From NCBI RefSeq assembly GCF_001403875.1, contig NZ_LN884299.1:248001-312000 (forward strand): a DNA stretch of 64,000 nt, written 5' to 3'. The notes under the pieces were generated by a model. It was not told the origin of the DNA and ran no database searches. It saw only the letters and a list, made by a program, of their open reading frames with translations. Shown here one piece after another: positions 35,495 to 44,298 of the stretch. A program made the position numbers and the translations under genes. Within the stretch, counting starts at the first letter, position 1. Each line of letters starts with the position of its first letter. Source of the DNA: Paenibacillus ihumii. Lineage in GTDB: Bacteria > Bacillota > Bacilli > Paenibacillales > Paenibacillaceae.

Positions 35495-35782
35495 TCAACT
35501 ACTTACTAGCTCATTTCGTGCTGTATATAATTCTGTCATCATTAGTGCTCCAAGTTGAAATCCATGGATAAAAGCAGCTGTGGAATGGATTGAGCCGGAT
35601 TTGCTTCGCAAATCTAGTAATTCTTCAAGCTGACTGAATTCTGTTGCTGATAACTTCTTCTCCAATATCTTCATGGCTTCAGATATTTTTCGGTTTAAAG
35701 CACGATATTCAGGGTCAATTGGCACTATCGTTTCTTCAGGGCGAATATCTCCACAATATAACGCTTCTAAAATACTTCTCAT
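35495..35782 (-). CDS. DUF6809 family protein
   Basis: 95 residues from ATG 35782, behind GAAGGGAAGAGG; the longer frame from 35833 has no ribosome binding site. It begins MRSILEALYCGDIRPEE, as DUF6809 proteins typically do. The rest is helical. The family is common in Clostridia and Paenibacillus near mobile or phage-derived genes. It lies in an AT-rich island. Function unknown. Confidence 0.7.
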   Translation of the reverse strand: MRSILEALYCGDIRPEETIVPIDPEYRALNRKISEAMKILEKKLSATEFSQLEELLDLRSKSGSIHSTAAFIHGFQLGALMMTELYTARNELVSS

Positions 35783-35988
35783 TTTCCTCTTCCCTTCATC
35801 TAAATTCCTGTTCCTTGAAAGAAAGACTGACACATGATAGATTAAATGTGCAGTCAGCCCTTCAGGCTCGTGGAGGAAGTAGCCAGTTCTTTGATAAGGA
35901 TGCGCCGCTTCATTTTACTCACGATTATCCTTCTTCTCAAAAAAATCTACATTGTTTAGTCAAATCAAAATTGCATGAATTTAAATAG

Positions 35989-36001
35989 TGACTTATAGTC
36001 A
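35989..36001. promoter_or_regulatory. Palindrome TGACTTATAGTCA, probable XRE operator
   Basis: A perfect TGACT-TAT-AGTCA inverted repeat lies 18 bp before the start codon of the XRE gene at 36019. Such sites commonly serve autoregulation. Confidence 0.55.
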
Positions 36002-36018
36002 TGGTCAAGGAGCTGTTT

Positions 36019-36246
36019 ATGTTAAATCGAGAAATTTTTGCGGAGCGTTTTAAAAATTTACGGCTTGAAAAGTCAATCTCACAGCAAGACATTGCCGCTT
36101 CTTTAGGAGTTGACAGATCCATTGTTAGTCATTGGGAAAGAGGAACGCGGATCCCTAGTCTAGATATTGCTTATGCTCTGGCTGATTATTTTGACGTAAG
36201 CCTTGATTACCTTGTAGGACGCTCTGATGACTCTACTTACCACTAA
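36019..36246 (+). CDS. XRE-family helix-turn-helix regulator
   Basis: 75 residues from ATG 36019, which has AAGGAG 7 bp upstream. A Cro/CI-type HTH fills residues 10-62 (SQQDIAASLGVDRSIVSHWERGTRIPSLDIAYALADYF). The tail DVSLDYLVGRSDD is standard for short phage-like regulators. It lies in the AT-rich island and may be a leftover of a mobile element. Confidence 0.85.
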   Translation: MLNREIFAERFKNLRLEKSISQQDIAASLGVDRSIVSHWERGTRIPSLDIAYALADYFDVSLDYLVGRSDDSTYH

Positions 36247-36590
36247 GGGAAACGCCCTGAAAGTATGTTGGTTAGAAAAACAGGATTTGGACAAATAAAT
36301 ATCCAAAAAGAAATAGACCTCTCACGATTTATTTATGGTCGATAAAAATCCCTACAATAAATAAAGGGATCAACGATTCTCTCTTTCTATTCTTGTATCA
36401 GACTCAGACACATTCACTATTTCACGGTTCCTATCCGTTTCCTTATGTAAGTTTCTCCAAGGTACTGAAAGAACGACCGCTTTAAGACGGAGAGACGGAT
36501 TTTGTATGCAAAAAAAGCTCTTCCTGCTTATAATTTAAGTGGGAGGAGCTTTCAAAGCTTATCAGTGTTTGTTTAATTTATAATGGTTTG
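36247..36590. other. AT-rich gap after the XRE gene
   Basis: No gene is supported. A 26-codon frame (36262-36342) has no ribosome binding site. A minus-strand terminator hairpin lies at 36510-36553. Confidence 0.5.
36510..36553 (-). terminator. Terminator behind the decayed gene
   Basis: On the minus strand AAAGCTCCTCCC pairs with GGAAGAGCTTT, followed by a T run. Confidence 0.75.
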
Positions 36591-37123
36591 TCAATCTTGT
36601 TGTTTGAGTTTTAAACTCTTAACTATTTTCCATTCACAAAGATCTTTCGGTAAATTATTTGTAGTATACTCAGCTTTTGGCGTCCCCTTATTAGGCCAGC
36701 TTCCATAATTTTGATCGGATCAAGAACTTCCTTCTCTTTCTTCAAGTACAATTTGAAGTTGGACGCTTCTCTTGCAGCTGCGCTTTGCTCTGTGTTAGTC
36801 TTAACCTTCGTGCGTAAGTCACCTTTCCCTTACTCAATCCACCGCATCTTTTCCATATTTATTCGGAAATGCTCATTCCAATCTGCCCCAAACACAGGAT
36901 TCTTATTACTCGTATTCGGTGGATTCGGAGTCTCCTTAGGCATTGCCGCTTGATTTATATTGCTAGATCCAGGCTTTTTTAAGTTTAAGCTCAGATCCAC
37001 CACGTCCTATGTACGGAACCTCTCTAGAATTATGAGTGTAACCGGTAAAGAGTTCATTTAATGACACCCCCGCACCTTCTGCATTGTAACTCGTATAAAT
37101 AGTAGCTAAACCGCCCCCTACTT
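36591..37123 (-). pseudogene. Decayed gene with several frameshifts
   Basis: Minus-strand translation gives coherent peptides in shifting frames. In order they are YGIKVGGGLATIYTSYN...LNELFTGYTHNSREVPYIG, NKNPVFGADWNEHFRINMEK, KGDLRTKVKTNTEQSAAAR and NYGSWPNKGTPKAEYTTNN. Stops interrupt each join, and a terminator follows. It may have been a C-terminal toxin or phage-related domain, but I cannot assign a family. Confidence 0.6.
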
Positions 37124-37438
37124 TTATTCCGTATTTTCTTTCATTTCCCTTACTATATCATCATATCTCTGCTTCTCTGCAACACGCTTCGCCAAATCTT
37201 CAGTTAATTCATCCGGCCAATTTAACGACGCTTGTACTTCTAGAATTATTCGATTAGTGTCTTCATGTGCTTTCAAGAAGTACCTAGGAGGTTTCCAACG
37301 TCTTCTCACATCCTCAGGAACCTGATGGAGGCTTGGAACATGTTGTTCGACTCTCTCAACACGTTGTGAACGAGATCTAATGGGCTGTACGAATATTGCA
37401 TCTGGCGAGCGCTTGTCGTCATCTTGCCTAAGATCCAC
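37124..37438 (-). pseudogene. Charged ORF of unknown function, probably a gene remnant
   Basis: The 104-codon frame from GTG 37438 lacks a ribosome binding site. It encodes a basic N-terminal part and an acidic helical tail (DELTEDLAKRVAEKQRYDDIVREMKENTE). The decayed gene continues directly after its stop in another frame, so this is likely its 5' portion. The function cannot be inferred. Confidence 0.45.
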
Positions 37439-37470
37439 TTTATGTAGTAAGGTGTCTTTCTTCTTGTATC

Positions 37471-37520
37471 TAAAAAAATCACCCTGACCCCAGGCTTACG
37501 CCTTTGGATCAGAGTGATTG
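37471..37520 (-). terminator. Terminator of the qox operon
   Basis: On the minus strand AATCACTCTGATCC pairs with GGGTCAGGGTGATT, then TTTTTTTA. It lies about 45 bp after the qoxD stop. Confidence 0.9.
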
Positions 37521-37563
37521 TTATTTCTATATAAGTCTAGCTTTATCCAACTTGCCTATCCGC

Positions 37564-37848
37564 TTATTGATATCCCCAGATCATCGTAAACAGAGTACCG
37601 AAAATCGTCACCAAACCTACGAACAGCGCGTACCCGATATTCGTATAAAGCGATGTCTTCGAGCCCGTCTCGCCGATGTGCATGAATACGAACAGCTGAA
37701 CTGACATTTGAATGATCGCGCAAACGAGCAGAACCGTCATTTGCATCCCGAAGGACATATCGAAGAACAGAACGGTCAGCGCAACGACCGAAAGGATCAG
37801 CGAAGAGACATATCCCATGACGTGTTGAAGCGGGAACAGTTTTTTCAT
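37564..37848 (-). CDS. qoxD: Menaquinol oxidase aa3-600 subunit IV
   Basis: The 94-residue protein has three membrane helices and VQLFVFMHIGETGS, typical of CyoD/QoxD. It helps assemble the oxidase. ATG 37848 follows the qoxC stop by 1 bp (TGACATG). Confidence 0.9.
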   Translation of the reverse strand: MKKLFPLQHVMGYVSSLILSVVALTVLFFDMSFGMQMTVLLVCAIIQMSVQLFVFMHIGETGSKTSLYTNIGYALFVGLVTIFGTLFTMIWGYQ

Positions 37849-37849
37849 G

Positions 37850-38446
37850 TCACATCAATCCTTTCAAATATACAAAGCTGAAGATGAAAATCCAGACAAC
37901 ATCAAGGAAATGCCAGTACAACGAGAAGATGAACGACTTGTTCGCCGTATCCGGCGTAAACCCTTCACGCTTCATCTGCAGCATCAGCCCGCCGCCCCAT
38001 ACCAATCCGAGCGTCACGTGCGCCCCATGGAGGCCAAGCAGCGTGAATAGACTGGACATGAATGCGTTTGTCTGCAGCGTTGCGCCTTCGTGTACATACG
38101 TCACGAATTCAAAGATCTCGACGCCCAGGAAGCCCAGGCCAAGCAGCAAGGTTACTGCAAAGAATCCCATCGTCGCTTTCATCAAGCCTTGCCGCATGCT
38201 GTTGATCGCCAGACCGATCGTGAAGCTGCTCGTCAGGAGCAGGAAGGTCTCGATCAGCACCGGACCGATTTCAAAAATCTCCTTGGCCGTTGGACCGTTG
38301 CCGATCCGGTTCCACAAGGTGAAATATACGGCGAAGAGCGTGGAGAACATGACGATCTCTGCTCCGAGAAATACCCAGAAGCCAAAGATGCGGTTTTTGT
38401 TCTCTTCCGTGCTGTATTCCAGCGGTACTGAATGATCTATTTTCAT
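37850..38446 (-). CDS. qoxC: Menaquinol oxidase aa3-600 subunit III
   Basis: The 198-residue, five-helix protein of the CoxC/CyoC family has WVFLGAEIVMFSTLFAVYF near residue 27 and LHGAHVTLGLVWGG near residue 140. The 4-bp overlap with qoxB (ATGA) shows translational coupling. Confidence 0.93.
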   Translation of the reverse strand: MKIDHSVPLEYSTEENKNRIFGFWVFLGAEIVMFSTLFAVYFTLWNRIGNGPTAKEIFEIGPVLIETFLLLTSSFTIGLAINSMRQGLMKATMGFFAVTLLLGLGFLGVEIFEFVTYVHEGATLQTNAFMSSLFTLLGLHGAHVTLGLVWGGGLMLQMKREGFTPDTANKSFIFSLYWHFLDVVWIFIFSFVYLKGLM

Positions 38447-40386
38447 ACCTGTTCACCCCGCAATCGTTGTTCGGTCGCCACAACTTCCTTCGCAGGAATA
38501 TAATGTCCGTGATCGCGTTCAAAGGATCTGACTATCATCATTATGAAGATACCCAAGGCGCCGATTACCGCCCCTACCCACCAGCTAAATACCATGAAAA
38601 ATCCGAAGAACATGAAGATCGCACCGAGAATGAACGGCTGCCCGCTGTTGTTAGGCATATGAATGTCGCTGTATTCCCCGGTATACAGGGATTTGCCGGA
38701 CTTCTTCGCAAACCAAAACGCATCGCGTCCCTTAATTTCAGGCATGCGCGCAAAGTTGTAATGAGGGATCGGGCTTGGTGTGCTCCACTCCAAGGTCCGT
38801 GCATTCCATGGATCGCCGTTCGTCTCTCTAGGCGCATAGCGGAAGCTCCAGTAAATGTTGTATACGAGCACCGCGAAGCCAATGGCCAGGCCGATGGAAC
38901 CGATTGAAGCAATCAGGTTCAGCGGACCGAAGCCCGTCTCGGCGGAATACGTGTACATCCGGCGCGTCATCCCCTTGAGTCCCAGGAAGAAGAGCGGCAG
39001 GAACGTTACATTAAAGCTCGGTACAATGATCCAGAAGGCGAGCTTGCCTTGCTTGTCGTTCAAGCGGAAGCCGAACAATTTCGGGAACCAGTAGTACATT
39101 CCCGCAAGCACCCCGAAGACCGTACCCGGAATCAATACGTAGTGGAAGTGAGCTACCAGGAACATCGTGTTATGGTATTGGTAGTCCGCACTTGCCATCG
39201 CCAGCATAACGCCGGTCACGCCGCCGATGGTAAAGATCGGAATGAATGCGAGGGCATACAGCATCGGCGTCGTAAATTCAATGCGGCCTTTCTGCATCGT
39301 GAACAGCCAGTTGAATATTTTGATCCCGGTCGGAATGGCTATCGCCATCGTCGTCACGGAGAAGAAGCCGTTAACCATCGCGCCGTGTCCCATCGTATAG
39401 AAGTGGTGAGCCCACACGACGAAGGACAGAAGCGAGATGATGACCATACTGAATACCATCGATTTATAACCGTACAGATTTTTGCGTGAAAATGTCGAGA
39501 TGACTTCACTAAAGATACCGAATGCGGGCAGAATAACGATGTATACCTCTGGATGCCCCCATACCCAGAACAGGTTGGCCCAGAGCATATCCATCCCGCC
39601 GTTGGCCATCGTGAAGAACTGCGAGCCGAACTGGCGGTCCAGCATCATCAGCAGCAGCGCGATCGTCAATACCGGGAACGCGAACACGATGATGACGGAA
39701 GTGACCAGAATCGACCACGTAAACATCGGCATACGCATTAAGGTCATGCCTGGGGCACGCATTTTGAGAATGGTTACGATGAAGTTAACCCCAGTCATGA
39801 GCGTACCCAGCCCGGCAATTTGCAGTGCAATGGAGTAATAGTTATTGCCTACCGTCGGGCTGAACTCGATGCTTGACAGCGGGAAGTAAGCTGTCCAGCC
39901 GGCATCCGGCGAGCCGCCGATGACGAACGAGATGTTGAACAGCATCGCTCCGGCGAAGAACAGCCAGAAGCTGACGGCATTCAACCGCGGGAACGCCACG
40001 TCCCGTGCTCCGATTTGCAGAGGAACCACGACGTTCATCAAGCCGATAATAAACGGCATTGCCATGAAGAGGATCATGATGACCCCGTGCGTCGTAAAGA
40101 TTTCGTTATAGTGCTGGCTATCCAGAAGTCCGTTCTCTGGGATAGCAAGCTGCGCACGCATCAGGAGGCCGTCTACGCCGCCCCGGAACAGCATGATGAG
40201 CGCGGAAATGATATACATGATACCGATTTTTTTATGATCAACGGTCGTTAACCATTCACGCCACAGGTAGCCCCATTTCTTAAAATAGGTAAGCCCGACA
40301 ACAATGGCGATAGACACCACGACAATACTGACCATCGCGCCGTAAATCATCGGTTCGCCTGTGACGAAAAATTCGTCCCATTTCAT
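38443..40386 (-). CDS. qoxB: Menaquinol oxidase aa3-600 subunit I
   Basis: The 647-residue haem-copper oxidase core has 14-15 helices. Visible ligands are FTTHGVIMILFMAMPF (low-spin haem His), WGHPEVYIVILPAFG (CuB His-Tyr), VWAHHFYTMG (two CuB His) and VAHFHYVLI (haem a3 and a His). It reduces oxygen to water and pumps protons. ATG 40386 has AAAGGAG. It depends on copper, which fits the copper genes nearby. Confidence 0.95.
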   Translation of the reverse strand: MKWDEFFVTGEPMIYGAMVSIVVVSIAIVVGLTYFKKWGYLWREWLTTVDHKKIGIMYIISALIMLFRGGVDGLLMRAQLAIPENGLLDSQHYNEIFTTHGVIMILFMAMPFIIGLMNVVVPLQIGARDVAFPRLNAVSFWLFFAGAMLFNISFVIGGSPDAGWTAYFPLSSIEFSPTVGNNYYSIALQIAGLGTLMTGVNFIVTILKMRAPGMTLMRMPMFTWSILVTSVIIVFAFPVLTIALLLMMLDRQFGSQFFTMANGGMDMLWANLFWVWGHPEVYIVILPAFGIFSEVISTFSRKNLYGYKSMVFSMVIISLLSFVVWAHHFYTMGHGAMVNGFFSVTTMAIAIPTGIKIFNWLFTMQKGRIEFTTPMLYALAFIPIFTIGGVTGVMLAMASADYQYHNTMFLVAHFHYVLIPGTVFGVLAGMYYWFPKLFGFRLNDKQGKLAFWIIVPSFNVTFLPLFFLGLKGMTRRMYTYSAETGFGPLNLIASIGSIGLAIGFAVLVYNIYWSFRYAPRETNGDPWNARTLEWSTPSPIPHYNFARMPEIKGRDAFWFAKKSGKSLYTGEYSDIHMPNNSGQPFILGAIFMFFGFFMVFSWWVGAVIGALGIFIMMIVRSFERDHGHYIPAKEVVATEQRLRGEQV

Positions 40387-40472
40387 TTAGCTTACTCCTT
40401 TCCAAATCTTAGTTGCCTTGCGAGCTTTCTTCTGCTCGATTTATTACTTGCGAGCTCCCGGCTCTCGCTCAA

Positions 40473-41420
40473 TTAATGATTGTGCCCCGAGTGATCCATC
40501 TCTGCGCTTCCGTTGCCATCGGTCTCAAGCGGATCCATTTGGAACTGATCGAGCTCCGATTTCGCGGCAGAGTCGCCGTGGTTATGTCCGGCATGCTCCC
40601 CCTCAGGAGGCGGCATGAACGTCAGATGTGTGGATGTGTATGTTTTTCTGCCGACATGCTTCGTATCAAGCAAGCTCTGGAATTCATCCGGTGTTAAATC
40701 GGAAGCCGTACTTTTGACTTCCTCCACCCATTTGTCATACTCCTTCTGGTTCATAGCCAGCACCTCGAAGTCCATGTGGGCAAAGCCTTCACCGGAGAAG
40801 TTTGCATTCTTGCCCATAAAGGAGCCCTCATGCTCGGCAACGAGATTCAGCTTCGTCACCATGTCGCTCATCGCGTATTTCTGGCCGCCCAGCTGCGGCA
40901 CCCAGAAGCTTGTGATCGGGCCGTATGCATACAGGCGGAACTCGACAGGACGGTGAGTCGGGATATTTACATAGTTGACCGTTTCAATTCCTTCCTCCGG
41001 ATAACTGAAATGCCATTTCCAGTTGGAGGAAGCTGCGTAAATAATCATTGGTTCTTGATCCTGATAATCCTTAGGAACAGCTTCAACTGCATTCGTACTG
41101 CGAATCGTAACTACCGAAAGAATGATAACGATAATTAGCGGGAACGCCGTCCAGGTAATTTCAAGCCAGGTCTTTCCTTCGTCATGCGGCGGCTCGTAGT
41201 CCGGAGCAGCTTTGGATGCTCGATATTTAGTAAGCATGTAAACATAAAGCACGTAAACGACAAGCAGTATAAACGCCATCGTGATGATGGAGAATATAAT
41301 GACGTCGGATTGAGTTTTGGCTACAGGTCCTTTCGGATCCAATACCGTCAAAGTATTGCAGCCGGACAGGAAGACAAGCAGCGCTGAAAATGCAATTAAC
41401 AGCAGCCCTCTTCTTTTCAT
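40473..41420 (-). CDS. qoxA: Menaquinol oxidase aa3-600 subunit II
   Basis: The 315-residue lipoprotein has lipobox FLSGC near residue 21 and two membrane helices (about 40-65 and 85-108). The extracytoplasmic cupredoxin domain has NFSGEGFAHMDF where cytochrome c oxidases carry the CuA cysteines. The lack of Cys there makes it a quinol, not cytochrome c, oxidase. The C-terminal 45 residues are rich in His and Asp/Glu (GEHAGHNHGD, MDHSGHNH), an unusual metal-binding-like tail. Confidence 0.94.
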   Translation of the reverse strand: MKRRGLLLIAFSALLVFLSGCNTLTVLDPKGPVAKTQSDVIIFSIITMAFILLVVYVLYVYMLTKYRASKAAPDYEPPHDEGKTWLEITWTAFPLIIVIILSVVTIRSTNAVEAVPKDYQDQEPMIIYAASSNWKWHFSYPEEGIETVNYVNIPTHRPVEFRLYAYGPITSFWVPQLGGQKYAMSDMVTKLNLVAEHEGSFMGKNANFSGEGFAHMDFEVLAMNQKEYDKWVEEVKSTASDLTPDEFQSLLDTKHVGRKTYTSTHLTFMPPPEGEHAGHNHGDSAAKSELDQFQMDPLETDGNGSAEMDHSGHNH

Positions 41421-41807
41421 AGATTCCGTTACCCCTTTCTAAGCAGTAAGTTTTCACGAGGTTGCTACAGCGTGATAAAGTGTCACGTGAGAACTTAGCA
41501 TTACATCTATGAACAATGTTAGGATTCACTAAAAACAAAAACAAACCATAGAGAAAGGCAATTATGTAATATATTTACAATTAAATGAAAATACACTGCT
41601 TTTCCCTCCCCCTCAAAACTCGATATTCGGCCGTATTCGTTCAAAAAACGCCAAATTCGGCGATTTTGATAATTGTTCACAATGACCCTTTGCAGCCCCC
41701 GAGTTCGCAGAATTGTCATAATAGTCCGAGGACTTTGTAACTAAAATCACATACATTTTGAGTCTCGTCAACTCCCTGGGGCTATTACAAAGCTTGCTAA
41801 GTAGCTT

Positions 41808-41892
41808 AATCTGTTGGTTGTTTTGTTGGTTGTTTTGTTGGTTGTTTTGTTGGTTGTTTTGTTGGTTGTTTTGTTGGTTGTTCTGTTGGTTA
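41808..41892. repeat. 12-bp tandem repeat GTTGGTTGTTTT
   Basis: About seven near-perfect units of TGTTGGTTGTTT. Only the final copies diverge (GTTCTGTTGGTTATT). Confidence 0.95.
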
Positions 41893-41984
41893 TTAGGCGC
41901 GTCAGGATGTGCCTTTGGGGACTGTGTGGTTGAGTATTTAGTTCTCCTCCGGGAGGATACGGGCTTGGGGGGTGTGGGCTATGA

Positions 41985-42440
41985 ATGTTTGAAGTGTGCA
42001 TAGGGTGCGAGCTGTGCATACGTGAGTGCGGAGTTCGGACTGCGGAGGGTACGATTTGTGCATGCGTGAGTGTGGAGTTGGGACTATGGACGAAGGTGAA
42101 CAAGTGCATCGATTGTAGAAATAGCCCAGGATCAACTTTTCGTGGCAAAGGAGTTGCTGAGAGCCAATAGTAGATTGGTTATTGCAAGTTACCGTGTAAG
42201 GTAGAGTTGGCTAGGGCGGTGCATAAGTTACTATGAGGTAAAGGTGGCTGGGGCGGTGCAAGGAGTCACTCCGAGGGAATGTAGTTGGAATGGCGCACGG
42301 AGTCACTTCGAGCTAATATTGCTAGGGCCACGCACAGAGTCACTTCGAGGGGAAGGTAGTTGGAATGGTGCACGGAATCACACGGAGTCACTTCGAACGA
42401 ATAATTGCTTGGGCCGCGCACAGAGTCACTTTGAGGGGAA
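41985..42440. repeat. Degenerate ~42-54-bp arrays with GCACGGAGTCACTTCGAG
   Basis: 41985-42110 has two ~54-bp copies containing GTGCAT..GTGAGTG.GGAGTT. 42240-42440 has five copies of a ~42-bp unit with GCAC(G/A)GAGTCACTTCGAGG and TAGTTGGAATGG. Confidence 0.8.
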
Positions 42441-42534
42441 AATGTGATATGCGGTGGTCGCTATAGTTAGGATTGCTCCTCTTAGCGTTTGAAGTCTTGA
42501 TAGTATCAGAGTAACTTCCCATCCTTACGGACAA

Positions 42535-42709
42535 CAAATCCGCTATTTCGCGATTTACTCGATATTTTGCACTCTTACGGACACAGAAGACGTTATTTGA
42601 CCCTAATCGCCTCATTTTAGCCCATTTTAGGAGCAATAGCGGAACCTGGGTCCGTTAGCACGCAAATTTCGGCGTTTTTGGGCAGATAGCGGAACTACGG
42701 TCCGTTAAC
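42535..42709. repeat. Dispersed F-F-R-R element, copy B
   Basis: Two forward units (TTACGGACAACAAATCCGCTATTT and TTACGGACACAGAAGACGTTATTT) and two inverted units (CAATAGCGGAACCTGGGTCCGTTAG, GATAGCGGAACTACGGTCCGTTA) occur in the same order as at 19459-19643. Confidence 0.8.
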
Positions 42710-42839
42710 CGATCCCTTCCACCAAAAAAAGCTACACCTTACGTTTTATTTAGCAAACTGCAGGGCGCTACTACCATCAACAACCCCAAAAACAAAGGCC
42801 ACCCGGGAAATCCACTCTCCCAGGCGGCATTGTTTACCG

Positions 42840-43057
42840 TAAGGCCCGCTGCAGTTTCCTTACAAGCTCCTTGCAAGCTCTTTTGCAGTCTTTTTGCAGT
42901 CTTTTTGCAGTCTTTTTGCAGTCTTTTTGCAAGCCCCTTGCAAGCTCTTTACAATCTCCTTAAAGTCTCTTTGCAAGCCCCTTGCAGTTTCTCTTTGCAA
43001 GCCCCTTGCAGTCTCTTTGCAATTTCATTGCATTTCACTGCAACATTTATTGCAGTA
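42840..43057. repeat. ~10-22-bp array TTTGCAAGCCCCTTGCAGTCTC at ddh 3' end
   Basis: About a dozen copies of TTGCAGTCTTT and TTTGCAAGCCCCTTGCA. The array starts directly at the ddh stop, where the last codons (CGCAAAGAGCTGCTG on the minus strand) already resemble a unit. Confidence 0.88.
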
Positions 43058-44035
43058 TTACAGCAGCTCTTTGCGAAGCTGTTCCGGCGATTTAGGCGAC
43101 AACAGGCCAAACGGAATGTCGAATACCGTTCTTGCCCCGGATTCGCCAGCTTGAGACAGCTTGTAAGCTGCGCGGGCGTAGGCTACAAGCACACTTGCCG
43201 TAAATTCGGGATTGCTGTCGAGCTTCAGACCGAATTCGATGATTTGCGTGTTGTTCTCTCCCGTTCTGCCGCTTCTCAGCACATTTCCTCCGTGCGGCAT
43301 GGCGGAGTGCTTTTCCTTCAGCTCTTCTTCGCTTATAAAATGCACCGTCGTATCGTAATCCGCAAAGTAATTCGGCATTTCCTTGATTTCCCGCTCGATC
43401 TGCGGCAGATCGGCTCCTTCTTCAGCAACCACATAGCATTCCCGGATATGCTTATCTCTGGTGGACAGCTCCGGGTTCTCCCCTTTGCGCACGCGATCTA
43501 CTGCCGATTCAGCAGGAATCGTGTACTGCACGCCGCCCTTGACGCCATTGACGCGGCGAATCGCATCAGAATGCCCTTGGCTGACGCCTTTACCCCAGAA
43601 AGTATACTCCTTCCCTTCGGGAAGGATAGCTTGTCCGAGCAGACGGTTCAAAGAGAACAAGCCTGGATCCCAGCCGGTAGAGATAACGCTCACGTTTCCT
43701 CCCTTGGAAGCCGAAGCATTTACTTTCTCGAAATATTCCGGAATTTTGGCATGTGTGTCAAAGCTGTCCACCGTATTGAACATTGCGGCCAGCTCGGGCC
43801 CTTGCTGCGGAAGATCCGTGGCCGAACCCCCACAGAGAATCAACACGTCGATATCGCCCTTGTACTTCTCCAACTCGGAAATATGCACGACGCCGCTAGC
43901 CGCCGCCACCTCATCCGGGTTTCTTCTTGAAAAAATTGCGCGGAGCTCAAGATCCGGGTTTTGCTTGATTGCTTTTTCCACGCCGCGTCCTAGATTCCCA
44001 TATCCTACGATACCCACTTTGATGTTCGATGCCAC
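43058..44035 (-). CDS. ddh: meso-Diaminopimelate D-dehydrogenase
   Basis: The 325-residue oxidoreductase converts tetrahydrodipicolinate directly to meso-DAP with NADPH and ammonia, for lysine and peptidoglycan. Family marks: VGIVGYGNLGRGVE (NADP-binding), LCGGSATDLPQQGPELAAMFNTVDSFDTHA, STGWDPGLFSLNRLLG, GKGVSQGHSDAIRR and MPHGGNVLRSGRTG. Length and motifs match Ddh. It is divergent from copCD. Confidence 0.95.
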   Translation of the reverse strand: MASNIKVGIVGYGNLGRGVEKAIKQNPDLELRAIFSRRNPDEVAAASGVVHISELEKYKGDIDVLILCGGSATDLPQQGPELAAMFNTVDSFDTHAKIPEYFEKVNASASKGGNVSVISTGWDPGLFSLNRLLGQAILPEGKEYTFWGKGVSQGHSDAIRRVNGVKGGVQYTIPAESAVDRVRKGENPELSTRDKHIRECYVVAEEGADLPQIEREIKEMPNYFADYDTTVHFISEEELKEKHSAMPHGGNVLRSGRTGENNTQIIEFGLKLDSNPEFTASVLVAYARAAYKLSQAGESGARTVFDIPFGLLSPKSPEQLRKELL

Positions 44036-44298
44036 TTTACGTATCCTCCTTCAAAATTAGATCTTCATTATTTTATCTTACTATGGGTCATTTTTAAATC
44101 TTTAGCCTCATAAGTTAGGCATTACTCCACCCGTTATTATGCCTACACCGCAAGAAGTTTCACAAAAATGTCAATTTTTCCGTTTTCAGTACCCTAATAT
44201 AGCCCGATGAGGTCATATTCACCCCGATTAAATCACTGTAAAATGAAGTTTATTGTGATATATGTCATTGCAAACTAAGAGAAGGAGTGATTTACGCA

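Larger units (their letters stand above)
41421..43057. other. 1.6-kb gene-free region upstream of qox and behind ddh
   Basis: This region contains the qoxA promoter zone (not resolved), a 12-bp array, two looser arrays, an F-F-R-R element and a Gln/Lys-type array running up to the ddh stop. No frame here has a ribosome binding site and a recognisable product. Confidence 0.7.

Noticed and set aside
37124..37438. An intact, expressed gene
   Set aside because: No ribosome binding site, and the coding signal continues in another frame after the stop; treated as a remnant.
42830..43930. 366-codon ORF opposite ddh
   Set aside because: It is the antisense shadow of ddh and the repeat array; ddh has all family motifs.
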